NCBI RefSeq assembly: GCF_047663525.1
Contig: NC_092592.1
Location: forward strand, 20,534,001 to 20,598,000
Length of the DNA stretch: 64,000 nucleotides
Direction: 5' to 3'
Source: Anas platyrhynchos
Lineage: Eukaryota > Chordata > Aves > Anseriformes > Anatidae
Position numbers and translations under genes: made by a program. The notes under the pieces were generated by a model. That model did no database searches, was not told the origin of the DNA, and saw nothing but the letters and a program-made list of their open reading frames with translations. Each line of letters begins with the position of its first letter. Position 1 is the stretch's first letter. This document shows, piece by piece, positions 13,101 to 28,100 of the stretch.

Positions 13101-16100
13101 TCCTGAATAGATATCAACCGTGTTTGCACCCATAGGTTAGCAGACACTGGAACAAGAAGTCACTCTTATTTCTTGTAAAGAAATTCACCACATTTCTGAA
13201 GTCACCTCACAAGCTTCACAGGCTGCTTTTACTGTTGTGTCTCATTTATACCCACTAAAGCAAGGCTGTCCATATCATATGATGAGGATTAGCTCCTATG
13301 CTTAACAGATCAAGGAGAAACCTCAAGTTCAACTGTGCTATTCTCCTCCCTTTCCAAATAGGTCTCACCTTCTAAAAACTTGCGGAGCATCGAGTCTTTT
13401 GTATTTAGAGAAATTTCATCTCTGGCAGTTGGAGTGTCTGGCTTGGACTGAAGCATCTCTACATCTGAAAAAAAAAAAAAAACAGAAAGGTGACCTTGTT
13501 GATTATGCCCTTAAACACGTGGAACAATATAATATGACATATTTCTGACTGAAATTTCATTTTACGGTGAAAATCAAAGACTAAACCAGACAACTGACAA
13601 GACAGGTGCCTCAAAAAAGGCTCATAAATTGCTATGTACAGTTCACCCTGCACAAATCTTTGCCAGCTGCCTGACACATGCTTGAGGAAGACAGATGTGA
13701 CTAGCATTGCTTGGTGAGAACTTCTGACAAGGCTCCAAAGCAGACACTCCTGGGAGGCCAAAATTGGTGCAAACTTCATGAATTTCCCAAACCAGACATT
13801 ATAGGCCATCTGTTCATAACACACAAGATACCTTTTGTTTGGTACTCAATAAAAATGAAAACAGCTGGATGAGTTAACCAGCTGGACTGGAAGGTGTTTA
13901 GACAGTCAAGTAACAACTTACTATGGAGAAAGAAGTGACAACAATAAGATACTTTGTGAGGTCTTTGTTTTGCAGTGAAGGATTCTGATTTAAAAACGAA
14001 AAGAAGTAACACCAACTTAACTGCACTCTAAAACTAATCCTGAAACCCTGTGATGATAAAAAGTTAGGTTCACATGTTCCTAATAATATTAAAAACAAGA
14101 GGAATATAAAAGAATTGTTGAGGCATATTGCAAAATATCAATTACCATATAAACTGGATGGTTTGGATTAACTGAGAATAGAAAATAGTACTCTGGATTA
14201 CATGATGGTTCCTGTAAAGCTGAGGAGACTAAGTAAATGCTAACAATACACTACCAAGATTTTGCTTTCTTAGAATGTTTTGGTTTTCTTTTTTTTTTTT
14301 GGTTGTGGGTTTGTTGTTTTTTTTGATTGTTTGGTTTTCCGGTTAAAGACTCATTGTCAAAGGACCCAGTTATGGCTGCAAGAATGTGCCCAACCTCGCT
14401 TTAATCTCGCAGGTATACCTTCCGTACAGTCACAGCAATGCTGCATGCTGTGTGGATTAACCACATCAGCAGTTTCTTAGAGCTCTGCAGTTCATATGCC
14501 AGTTTCATGCTGCTGAAGTTAATCTGCTCGCCACCAACCTAATTTAAAGTTCACTTAATATTGCTACACTGCACAAGCACAGATTTGGCCTTTGAGCATG
14601 GTAAAGAATCAGCATTACAAACCTGTATTTTCCCTATAATTTTTCTACCTTGCAGCCAAACGTGATTATTATTTTTAACATAGCTTTTAGAAACAAACCT
14701 GGAGCAAGTATAAGCCCTGAGCAAAGCCAATACTTTATGGATTTGGGGGCAGAACAGAATTTGACAGGTGTGCAAAGTTCCTTTGATTCTCTATGGTATG
14801 AGCAGTATCCTCCCCATTTTGGCTGTGCTCAACATAATTACTAAACCAGCAGAGCAACAGGATACTGAAGGCTTTGTTTTCTATTACTGTATTAAACACA
14901 GTTAAATTTATGAACCAGTTAGTTTCACTTAATAGATATGATTGTCACCTTTATACTCTCTGGCACATGGGGCTGTCTTGCATACAGATAAGCTCAAACA
15001 TCTCACTTGTGTACCAAAAATTAAAAGAAATTCTGAACTTCTCCACTGACACCTTCTGTTCCACTTGCTGCAAAACCAGGACAGTGGGACAAAAGTGACA
15101 AGGAAGCAAGCACAAAACTGGGTATCACAGTCAGGAAAGATCCCCAGATCCTCCTGAGGCTATTGGGTAATGCTGTTCTGAAGGGCTAGTGGGAAGAAAG
15201 GAAAGATGAGAGTTCCTAGATGTCAGTCTTCAGAATTTAGTAACTAAAATATATTTTTTCAAAGAGACTTTTAGTTTCCCTTTGCTGGGTTTAAGACTTC
15301 AGAAGGGATCTCAACCAATGTGCAGCAAGACATACAGAAGACACGTTATGACCTACTGACCCCTCACTAGAGCTAAAATAGGCGTATGTTGGCACCCTTT
15401 AGAAAGTAATCATATCCTTTCCCCCTTTAAACGTTTGTAAACAATAGAAGTTAAATACTCCTGTACAATAAGAAAACTTACTCTGTAAAGAGACCAGTCC
15501 TTTATTAACTAAGACAAAGGCTTCAATGTGTTGGCATAAATCACACCCCAGATGTTTTTAAGAAGTTATATTTTACTGCAGAATTCCCACAGTTCGTTCA
15601 AGGAAAACCAGGCTGCTGTTTCTTGCATTAAGTGAGGAAAAAGTGAAAGTCAATGAGGACAGTGCTAAAAACCTGGCCTCAAGAGAATAAAAATATTGGG
15701 GGAAGGAGTAGAATAAGGACATCACAACTACTATGTACTATTGAGGTTTTGAAGACCTGCAAATTATGGGACAATAGGTTTTATTCAGTTGAAACTCTCA
15801 AGGATAAAGGATGAAATTCACGCTAAATCTGAATGTCCACACAGCTCATAGATATGGAAACAACACATGGAGTCAGGACTTGTTTCCACCAGCCCTTTGC
15901 CACTGCCAGCGACTGACCTTGGATAGAGGAAATACAACCTGTTTCCCCAGTTAAAATGTCACAGCAAACTTCAGCCTTACAGTTGGAAAGTCAGCTTAGA
16001 AGGCAAGGCAGCACGTGAGAGATACTAGAGAAGGCTGTAAGGCATGGTAACACTCCATACTCCAGAGGATTCCTTTTGTTCAAACTAATCAGGTGTTTCA

Positions 16101-19100
16101 AACACTTCTGAACACACACACACACACACACACGCACACACACAGAAACATGGCAGTTTAATTTTCACATGAATCAAACAGGTTTTCAAGACTTTTTCAA
16201 GAGTCCTTGCTCCCACAGCCTCGCCTCTACGCTGAGCTCTAGCATACTCAAAAATACTGTTTTGTAAAATTCAGGAGGTGGTGGTGAGATGAAAGTAGAA
16301 AAAGCAAATCTCTTCATCTGATGCTGTAGTTCATACCACCAGATCGATACGATGGAGATAACTTCCCCTTCTTGTTATTCAACTGCTGTTTGTTATAGTG
16401 TGTGAGAGACCCACCCATTTACCTGCAACCCGCACCAACCTAGAGCAAATTCCACTCGTACTCAAGAAAGTTATGTTTGACATTACAGGTATTTGAAAAG
16501 GTAATAAAAGGGAAGTGCTCTTCTGAAGCAGGAATGATTACAGTTGATAATAAGAAGTTAAATAAGACAATTCAATCTAACTTAAAAAAAAATAAAGCAA
16601 ACAAGGTAGTAGCAGAAACTAGTAAGTTTCCAGTGATTTAGTTAGGAGTACTTTATGAATTACACTGCTCAAGGTATTAAGACCTATCTGACAAAGAATA
16701 CCCCTCTCCAGCAGAAGGGGAGGCAGTGTATTACTATAGATGAAGAAAATCTTTTCCATTTTTTAAACCCATTATTTATCCCAAAGCTAACAGGGACAAT
16801 TAGCAACTCAAAACAGCTACGTGCAACCTTCATGCAGCACCACTTTAGGCAAAGCTAGTCCTTGTACAGCTTCTTCACTCTGTGTTTCCCCAGCATCAAA
16901 AGCAGATAGGAAAAAAATGTATTAAAAAAGTGGGATGAAAAATACAAGAACTGGCAGAACACTCCAGCATCTAAATATTTGCTACTACTTTTAACTCATT
17001 ACAACGGCTCCAGTCCTGCATTACCTTGTTTTCATATCAGTTTCTGCTAGGCTAATTGACTTAGTGGTACCAACCTTCTTTTGATCAGTCTCCAAAAAAC
17101 TGGTGGAAGCACATTCTGATCACAATATCTGGGCACACTGCCACAGTATGTCTACATTTAAAAAAAGCCCAAGTATTGTCCTCTAGACCACAACTGTAAT
17201 CACTTACACAAGGGCTATTCTGACCTGCAGAAAGTACCTCAGTAAGAGCTGTTTACTATTTCCTAGGAAGCTTTTTGTCCTCAGAAAACAGTACAGAAGA
17301 CTGAAGTTTGTATTTGTGATGTCAGTCCTAAGCCAGCCAGCACTCCCACTAATTTCAGTGGGAGTTTACCTCTGTGCTGGTATTCTAAATAATGTTGAAA
17401 CTCCTTCAGTTTGAGGGAACAAGACCAATTGTGGAACATGGTGCCTGTTTAACCTTTACCTGTTATGACACAGGCACCTGTTATGGCATATTAGGCACCA
17501 TTCAGACAAGCTGTAAATATTCATCAGACAAAGACTAACAGACTACATATAAATACAGGTATTTTCTGTAAAAGATTCCTGAGTGGAAGGTGACAAAGAA
17601 GTGTGCACAGGAGCAATAAGTTGGGAGATCTCCAGAAAAAGCAGGGAACACTCATTGCCCTTGCTAAGTGTTACAAATAAGCCATATAGCACATCTATCC
17701 AACATTTTAATACAGACTTATCCAGCCATGCTTTCTAGTACAGAAGTCGTAAATATCTACTTCAGAGTCAAGCTTGGGTTTTTACCTCTCCAGTCCTACT
17801 AGCCCTGCAGAGCCCACAGCATGTGTAAACACCAGGAAAAGTTTCTGGTGCTGACCCTAAAGACCTCTACCACACTACTGATGTAGTTGCTCTTGCAGAA
17901 GGGTCCCCTGAAGGGCAGTGGCCTGCTGGGCTTTCACTGCTAAAGAAGCCTAAGAAAAGCAGACTGACTTAGGCTTTGAATGCACAACTTTCCTATCCCT
18001 AGGCAGCCAATTCATTAGCTCTCCATTTCCATGCCTGTCAGCCAAGCAGGCTGTTTTCCGTATTCCATCCTAAACACCAGCCAAGATCCTTCCTAAGATC
18101 TGCCAGAGTAAGTGGGAGCAGAAAAACCTGTATTCTTGAACAATAAACTCAGTGTAGTTTGACAGAAACAGGCAAGAATACACATATGTAAGGAATTCAG
18201 GTGGCACACAGAGAGGTGGTGATCTTCAGCAGGGAAGAAGCCAGAGTCATAGAACAATTAGCTCTTCCACCAACAGTCTACAGAACTGGCAAATAGTTTT
18301 CTTAACAGCAAGCAATTCTGATCTAAATCTGAACCAATATGAAGACATTTCAGAGAGGCTTTTCAGAGTCCAGTTGAAGAAGTGGTAAAGTACAGGGGGT
18401 TTGACTTGCATTCATGGAAGAGAGGAATACCCCCCTTCACAGTGTCTGGGATTTCTAGATTTTTGAGGAGTGGAAGACAACAGGTTAGTCTCGGTGGTTT
18501 TAAGCACATTTTCCCCCCTCTGCAGAATTTTTCTATCAACACCATTCAGAGATGCACTGACTGCAGTAGAGCTTCTGAATATCTGGAAACTCCCACCCTC
18601 TTACTGTGGACAACAGCAGCTTTGTTCCATAGGAGTACAACTGCCCTTACTGCTTATTCACCACCTGAAGGCACAATAATCCTGGTTTTGACAGCAACAA
18701 AACTAACCCCACAGTAGCCAAACAAAATTTAGCAGAGAGGTATATATGATTTCAGGCAGAGAACAGAGTTTTCTGGTCTCCACGACCAATAAAAATGTGT
18801 TTTATAGCATTGTTTAATCTAAAAGAGAAGAAAAACAACCCATGACAGATAGAGTCTATAAGCAAAAGTGTTTCAGCAGGAAAAGCTTTTCTCCCAAGGC
18901 AATACACTTAAAGTTGCAGAAACATTGGAAGCCCTTACGTGGGTACTTAAACTATAATAAGCTACACTTTCTGCTTATCATGGGAATGATAAAATGTAGC
19001 AGTGGGATGAAGCAAGACCAAGAAGGAAGATAAGAACAGCAAATTTACAATTGCTTAACATAAGTTCTTAACTTTATATTTGCAATCAGCCTCACTGAAC

Positions 19101-22100
19101 GTTAATAGTGAAAAAGTTAAACAGCTGCATATTTACCAGAATTAGCTCTACGTTTTCATCAGTAAACAAGGTGAATTAGGATCATGATTTTTCAGTTTCT
19201 ATCTTTTTAGAACACATTTCTAGATGTTCATTTTCCTTTGTTCCTAAGCTGCTGAGGTAGAAGCTCAACTCACGTTTGAAATCTTTCAGTGTTTCACAGT
19301 TGTAAGTAAAATTACATCTTGCACAGTGTTGTCTTCCACTAAGTCAGTGTCTCTACATCTCAGAGGGATCTCAGGAGGGAGAAATGGGAAACAAAAGAAA
19401 CTTTCTCTTCCAAATGCTACATCAGTTGCTCAGGATTCAGACAGTCTTCAAAACACTGAGGAAATGGCTCTTGACCATGTACCCTGGCAACCACAGAAAT
19501 CCTTAGGGCAATTTTATCAGCCAGCCAATGCCAAAACCAGAGCATGGCTTCCTTACCGTGGTATCAGAAAAGCTATAACCAGCCCTCACTCTGAAACTCA
19601 ACCAGGGCACTATTATTGTGTAAGAGAGACAGAGCAGCTGAGGCTTCTAAACCCAGAATATCGCAGTGATTATACATACAAAGGTCTTCTGGGGCACCCG
19701 GGACAAATCCAGCCATGGATTCATATAGCTCTTCATCGGAGCCAGGATTCAAGGAACACTTCATTAACAGGTCAGTGGAAAGATGAGCCATGGACTCATA
19801 AACAGACTCATCCTCTTCACCTTGCATTAGCTCTTCCTTAATGTGACTCTTCAGCATATCTGCTGTTTCCTAGAGAGAAAAAGAGTCCAAGGAAAAAAAA
19901 AAAAAAGCTAATTTAAATAAAAAATCTGGAGAATCAATGCAAAACAAAACATTTTTCTCCCACCACTGATGGAAAGAAACCTTCCAAGAGTAGCCCATTC
20001 CCAAAGACTAAGGCTTCTCAAAGGAATTTAATCTCCATTACAGCTGTTTGGGGCCACCCTTCAGGATCTACGCTGTAACACTAGGTAACAAAGGTGAAGC
20101 AAAGAGGTTCTAAAACATTCAGAATAGCCAGTATTATTTTTCTGTCCATCAATTTCATTTTCTACCTGATGTCTTCGAGCTCCTGGAACATGAGCAAAGT
20201 TCATTCTAAAATTACAACGGTTTGTCAAAGGTTATTTTGGTGTAAGCGTAGCTTACATGACCATAAGGGGGAAAACTTGCCGCATGTGGAGCGCTTTCAA
20301 GAAAGCAAAGTTTTAGCTTTGCTGTAGATTCAGTTTCAATTTCTTGGCACTAGCAGCAGCACGTAACACACAGAGTGGGAGTCCACAGACCACCTTTTTT
20401 TTGGTAAGACTAACAGGAAACCTCACAGCAAGCAGCTGCTCATGCAATATGGGCAACTTTCGATTCACAGGACAGCAGAACTCTCTCATACATTTGCCAC
20501 ATGAGGGGAGAAAATAAAAGGTATGGAGGGCAGTGCTGACCTTTACCAAACACCACAGGAGAGCAAAATGAAAATCTTCATCCCAGCTTCCTTACCAAGC
20601 TCCTACTATGTCACAAGCTCAGACATCTTAACTGGTTGCAGTACTACAAGACATTCTTCTATCCACAACCATCACCTCATTGGCCTTCATCCATGGGGCA
20701 TGTGTCAAAACTGTCCACACATGCTTCCGTTCACAGCCAAAATGGGTCAGTAGCTCACGTAATGCTTTAGGGAGGTGAAGAGGAACTTTTGCCAGACATA
20801 AAACGAGGTGAGTAAAGGGGGTTACTAGGATTTTCAGATATCCATATTAGTACTCCTTCTAAACCCACAGCGCTCCTAGTCGCTACCCTGCTGTGGACAC
20901 ACTGGTGCAGATTATTTCTGTGCTATTATTTCTGGTGCTAAATTGCACAGATAGTTTGAAGGCTAGTAAGCAGGACCTACTCTTAACATAGCTCTGTCAC
21001 TCTGCTGGTAAAGAAAACATGGGAGGAACACAGTACAGCAATAAAGTTGAAAGGACTTCCTGAGCATCTCTCTTACCCCAATGCAAAGATTTTAATCATA
21101 GTTTACAGTTTCTGTAGCCTTCCTGATCTCAGGACAGGATATGACCTTTATTTAGCTCTGATATATAACCCTAAATTTATCTTCCTATCACGAAGCAAGT
21201 CCCTAGTCTAAGAACTACCCATACCACCAAAATAGGGCTTAAATACTGCTGTAATAGACTGGCGTACTTATCTCCCACCATTCAGGCAACTGCTAGGGAC
21301 AACTACGTACGCCATTTCAACAAAAAGTAAAGGCAGATAAAATCTAGTCAGTAATTTGGGGTTCTGGACAACCTTATCTAGTGGGTGGCATCCCTGCCTA
21401 TGTTGGGGAGGAGAGGGGGTGTCCACATCATAATCTGGAAGAAGTCAGGGCGCTGTTTGCTGGGGTGGCTCAAAGGAGAACCGAATTGTGAATTGAGCTC
21501 CCACAGCAAGAACAAGTGGGAAATGGACAGATATCCCAACACAGGAAAAAATGCATTTCATGTAGAACAAAAATCAGCTGTGAATGATCTGATAATCAGA
21601 CTGTACTATGACTGATCAGAGTACCTCAGACTGTACCTTCCCAAACATATTCAGTTCCCATAGTACCTCCTAAAGTAAGTGAGATGAAGGGGCTATAGTT
21701 TTTCCAAGATCAGAAATTAGAAGAATACAACAGACACCATGTGGCTGCAGAAACATCATTAGATGGTTGAACAATAAGGAAATCCAGCATGGCAGGCTCT
21801 GCTTCCATCTTATTTGTTCTGTTGAAAAGTCCTAAGAACTTTCCTGGCTCCAGAGGTGAAATCAACCCTCCCACATGGAAGCTTTCATGGTAGCTGGACA
21901 TCTACTCCCTACCACACCACTTTGTACCTCAGCACTCCTGGTCCCACAACACTTTCAGTGCCGAGCTTGGTGCCACTGCCCAAACCTGCTGAAAGAACAA
22001 AGAAGGACTGCTGCTCCCTCTTACCACATATTCATCAATGAATTGCCGGAGGTCCTTAAAGCCATGCTTTTCTGCGATTGTGTTTGGATAGTGGCCATAT

Positions 22101-25100
22101 TTGTTGGCCACACTATATGCCTGCAGTGCTCCAGGGCATGTCAGCAGCAAAGCGGTGAGGTTTTTCAGCCCATATCTTGCAGAAAAGTGAAGCAGCGTTG
22201 GCAATTCCTCATCCCTCTGATCTGTGAGAAGAGATGTCTGTTAGAATCTAAGCTTCTTTCTAGCAGCAGCAGAGACAGCAGATGAGAAACAGACTTCCTA
22301 GCAAACGCACCAACCAAAGCAGGTTTGAAAACCCTGAAAAGCTCCACATTTCAAAATGGAGCTAGCTCTGCACAAGTGAACTACCTGAGGTATCTAGCAC
22401 ATCCCCACATTTGATTGCTATGGTCTTTAATGGGGAATCTGGCACTGTACTAGCTGCATGTACGTAGGATCACAGGTTCAGAAGGAGCTCTTTAATCATC
22501 GTTCCAGTAAGTTCCAGCTGCTGTAAGGAATCAAACCATGGTACCACACCAATCCAACTGCCAAGTGCCCACCGTGCACCTTAGAACAGACTCATGGGGT
22601 AGGGGGAAAAAGGACTGTGCTGGGGAAAAATACCGCACAGGACTGGAAGAATAAGTGAGAAAGTAAGGCAAGCATTTCCGGGGGCATCATCTTTTCACTT
22701 TGTGGTTGAAGCTGTCTACCTAGCTGTATCTGCCACGCTATAATAAAGTGAGACAGACACGTAATAAAAAGGGACACACAACCAGCTCTAGACATAATCT
22801 GAAATTTAGCTTCCTGGCTGAGATTCAAAACTTGAGACAGCCTGTGCAGGTACACACTTCAGTATTAAGGTGCTCCAAGGAAAAACTACTGATACAGATG
22901 AAGTTTCAAAAGAAAACAAAAATATTTCAACTTGCTTGTCATCATATCGTTTTCTTCCAGCTGGTTGATTCCAAATAGGTGTAAGCCACTGGCAGGAATG
23001 TTCTTCTTCAGTGACTCTGTCAACAATTTGTCCAGTGCTTCTATGCTGTATGGCACAATTTTAAAGGCCTAGAAATAGATGGAAAGTAATTTTGCTTGGT
23101 TAAGTCTAGAGAGTCATTTAAGATGAGACTTGGAGGGTGATGTAGTAAGTTTTATTTATTTAGAATATATCAGGAAACAATATGCATAGACACTGAGGGT
23201 GGCAATGTTTAGATAAACAAGGAACATGAAGAACTTCATGGTCCAACAGAGTATGATTAATCTAAACAGGTAAGAACTACAAACTCCACAACAAGACAGA
23301 GTGCAAGGTGAAAGTCACTCATGTAACTGGAAGCATGGAAGACTTATTTCCTACTTCTTTGATGGGCATAATCTCACTTTTGAAGCTGCTCCAGTGAAGT
23401 GTCACTCATGCTCTAAGTATGAATAGGTCAATTTTGAATTGCCCTGGTGTACACCCTGGCTTTTGGACTAGTGCTTAGTCAAAGACTGTGAAGCATGCCT
23501 TTACCCCAAGAAGGAGCACAGCCCAGTACCACCTGCTCCTTAACTTGAATTAAAAAGGAGGTGAAAGACAGTCTCCTCTACCCCAGGCATGCTGGTGATT
23601 AACACCGCTCTCTGTAGGCTTCTGCTACATAGCTAATCAGGGATATGGAGGCAGAAAGCACAGACAACGGATCTGGAGAACTTGCTCGTGCAAGCTTTAC
23701 CACTGTAACAGGGTTCAGGTACCCTAACTGGCAAAATATGATACAAGAACTGAGGACAGGCTTTAAAGAAATAGAACTATTTGTTTATTCTTAGTACTTA
23801 TTTTACCCTTCTTCAGTCAGCTGGTGTAAACTATGTTACATTTTCACATCTTTTGCAAAAACCCTTTGGTACAAATTTCCAAACATTTTATGCGATACTT
23901 TCTACTGTATCAAGTTCTGTCACCTTAATCTTTTCAAATCAAGGTCTAAACATGGGTGTTGACTGATAGTATTTTCTTTGTTAGCTGGATGGCCTGAATT
24001 GCCTTAGCTAACTATTTGTTCCAGATACGGTAAAAGTACCTGTGCTTTTGTTCTAAGGGGATTTTTAGGGACCTTCTCATAGCCCTAACAACTTTGCATT
24101 TCTGCATTCCAGAAAAGCAAGAGCGCTTGCCACAAGGTAGCTCACGTCCACCTATCTACTCTTTGAGAAGAGCTGGTTTCCAAAGCAGCCGTTTGCTAGA
24201 GTTGTTACCTGGCACATGAACTGTACTGGGTTGGCTGCATTTGCCAGCAGACTGCTGATTTCCTCCATGTCGGTATGGTAGGTGACGCTCGTTTCTCCCA
24301 CCATCAAGTCCCCTGAGTATATCTTTAGAGGCACTGTCCCAGAGGTTAAATCTTTGAAAGAAACGAGAAGAAATCACCTTTAAGAACTAACAATGGCAAC
24401 AAGTCTTCATCAAATGCTCCAGGTATAGGAGGAAATTGGAGATACTGTCAGCTGGATACCAAAATAGTTTCTGTTATATACAGTTCATGAAAAGTCACAC
24501 AAAAGAAAGGTGATGATATTCATCTGAATACCAGGCAGGAAAGTACTTTGGAACAGCCTCCTTCATAGGCATGTCAAAGCATAACACCTGACCTTCTAGG
24601 TCATCTGCTAACCCTAGTCTGGACCACTAATGGTAACAGTACTCCACCTCAAATTACAGAACCTCATCCCTCTCCACATCTGGCTTGGGATTTCGCATCC
24701 CCTCTCAGTCTCACTACTCTCTGAGTGAAATCAGCTTAGAAGATTTCAGCTTTGCAAGTTTACACGGGCACAGGATTTCTCTCTGACATGCAACTTGGGA
24801 GCTTCCTAATATTTTACCCAGTGTGTACTCATAGGTCTGAGCTCTGAAGCACACGTATTTTGAATCCCACTGAAATGAATCTTTCCCTGTCTATATGCCT
24901 GGCTGTAACAACTAAGCAACCAATGAAATGGTTACTGTCACACCTGAAAGGAATTCTAAATATATTTTAGCTCTGCAGTTTCTAACAAATACATGTGTAC
25001 TACATCAAAGTGAAAGTCAGGCTTATAATTCAAAGTGCATGTTAGTTTCCAGGTACATGTTTAAATCAGAAGTCTTGATTTAGGACAGATTAAACTGAAC

Positions 25101-28100
25101 ATCTGTATGTGGCTGAGGTAGTTTTCCTTAGACCCATCCACTTGATTGACTTCTTCAGAGTTGCTGTAATGGCTGTTAGTGTCTATTCCCAGACCTAATA
25201 CATTGACTCTTCACGAACACAGACCACAGTAGGTTAAATAAAATAATCCTGGGAAACCACTATCACTAAAAAGATCAGAAATCTTGCCCCTAAAGGTTAC
25301 TGAATGAAAAGTTTAGACAACTTAAGCTTTTGTAAGTGTAAATATCTAGAATGACAGAACACATCTGAATTAAAAGACAAGCTACGATAAACAGCTTCAT
25401 CTCTAATCACACAGAGATCATCACACATTAAACATGTACTGTTATAATCATGCAGTTATTTACCAGCACTTACCTTCTCTTCATGCCTGCCAATACTAAC
25501 ATACTGGTAATACTAACATATAATTAAGTTCAAAGTGCTATACAAGCTGTAATCTTTCCTCAGAACTCCAACTAAGTTTTTTCCACATTGCAACCCCACG
25601 ACTGCTGCCAGGAAAACAGATCCCGAGCAGCACTCTCCTCAGTTCCATACCAGCAAAGCATCACAGATGAGAATTCAAGTTCAAGATTTCCTGGTGTCAG
25701 TGTTTCCCACACTGCAACCTCCACCCTTACACCCCTGACACTTCTCAGGACAGGTAGGTTGGGATAGAAAGGAAACAATGAGAGGTGGGGAGGTGGAAAT
25801 TCAAAGCTCAGCCCAGCTTACTTGGAGCTTCCACGGAGATTGTGTACTCATTCTCCATCTCAGCCAGCACACACACAGACGATGCATTCTCTGGAGAGAA
25901 TTCCACTTCAGTTTTCACTTTGCTATCTAGTCTACATTTCATGATAATATAAATAGTGGTCTGCACCTAAGAGAGAAAGGCATTAGAATATGTAGTTTCA
26001 CAATACAAGAACACTTATTTTAAGCCCCCTTTCCAGGGATTTTGTTGTTATTGCGACTAACAAGTTAACATCTGTCATTTCCACAGTCTTGAATGATTTT
26101 CAGTAACATCTTCCAGTCACTGAGTTACTAGGCAGGTGGCTTCTGTTACAGCTTGCACCAGCACGAATACAGACATTAAGCTGATAAAAACTCTGTGATG
26201 CTATATTTATAATCTGATTTACTTTCAACCACAGCGGCCTCTTCCCTCAAGCAGCACAGCCCCATTTTGAACAGACACAAAGGAAGAAACTTAAAATTAA
26301 AATTCACATATTCTGGAGATGCAACAACCTTATCCAATTATTTTTTATTCTATCTACCTGTGTAGCACGGGTCTTTAGCCAGAGTTTTGTTTAAAAGGCA
26401 AGAATTTCAGGTCTGCAAAATTCTCATTGGCCCTATGTTTAACAGTTCAGTTATTACATTACCTGTAATAAAATGTATGAGATAGCTGAAGTCCTTCATT
26501 TGGCCTGAGATTTGTCTAGCCTCTACTTATGTGAATTATGAAAGTGAATTCCTGGACCAGATTCTCAGTTCTGAAAACTAGGAGATTTCCTGGGTCATGC
26601 TTTGCGGCAGCCCTTCATACTGCAAATGTTGTACTGCTCAGCCATCACCCAGTCAGGTTTTCAAAGATCACCAAAGGCCTGACTTGTGGCCACTTACATG
26701 GCTATGTTAGATTCTACAATAACTAACCTGAGAGAAGCCTGAAGAGACATTCTTGTCCACAAACTTAAGCTGAACATAACGATCCCTACCTGGGCCAATG
26801 CAAGCAGCCCAGCAGCAACAGAAAACTCAAACGATTCAAGACGGAGTAGAGTCATCTTCCCTAACTCTCATATAACGATTTATTGACTTCATTCCTAGCT
26901 GCTCCTTACCATGCTGCAGCTCAACTCAAAACACAGACAAGCCACAGCAAAGGAGTTTTACCTACCTCAACATCATTGTAAAGTATATTTTATTAATATC
27001 ACAGAATGATTTCGGTTGGAAAGGACCTTAAAAATCATCTAGTTCCATACACACACACAGACCCCTGCCATGGGCAGGGACACCTCCCACTAGACCAGGT
27101 TGCCCAAAGTCCCATCCAACTTGGCCTTGAACAATTCCAGGGATGAGGCATGTCTGTTGCTACCACTGCCACCCGTCACCTGCACTAGAGAAATTCACAG
27201 ACTCACAGAATCATCTAGGTTGGAAGAGACCTCCAAGATCCCCTAGCCCAACCTCTGACCTAACACTAACAAGTCCTCCACTAAATTCCTCCATCAAGGA
27301 AGCAAAAATACTCAACCAAGTCTTGGAAACACATGCAGTGAATTCACAAATAGATGCCCGGTATATACAAGGGGACAGCACTATTCCCGTGAACAAGCAA
27401 ATAAAGCTGATACCAAAAATTCCAGGTACAGTGTTCTCTGTGTTAAGTCAACAACTGTGTAAACATTTAAAGCATTCCAACAGTCTGCTGACTTCCCAAA
27501 CCACCCTTGCTGTGAACAAGTCACAAGCCACACACACCACAGAGGGAACAAACTGTTTCGGTAAGGATACTTCCTAAAATGACCATTCCTTCCTTTCACC
27601 TTTCCCTCTTCCCCAAGAGAATGCTATCCCACGTCAAGAGCAGATTATGTCTAAAGTCCAAGGCACATATTCATAGACTACTGAATAATCCAACACTGAA
27701 CATCCACGACTCTTGCTACAGGCTCAGATGCACCTCAAACGCAGCACGCTGCAAGGTACACACTAACACTACAAAATAAATCCATCTACCTGACTACAGG
27801 ACGTGCTGTTTCACTGTCACACACTGAGCTCTTGCCAAGGCAGAAACAAGGTTCTAATAGCCATTTGCAAGCTTGTTACTCCCCCTCCCCTTTCGGTTTA
27901 CTTCTGGTTTCACTTCAAGGTGTGGTCAACAGCATTTGAGTTCCTTTCCAAAGCCAGGAGACAGACTGTTTCTACCAAATTTGAGCTATTATGTTTATTT
28001 TTTTCAAGTTTCTCTGCACAGCACAAAGGTCAGGTTCTAAGTAAAAGCAGAGGATCCCCAAATTACACTGCCTTAACTGGTGCTTTTAGAAAAAGCACAA

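Noticed and set aside
22460-22520. Sequence resembling a decayed CR1 end (GGATCACAGGTTCAG...)
   Set aside because: Too diverged to call by eye; a repeat-library search would decide.
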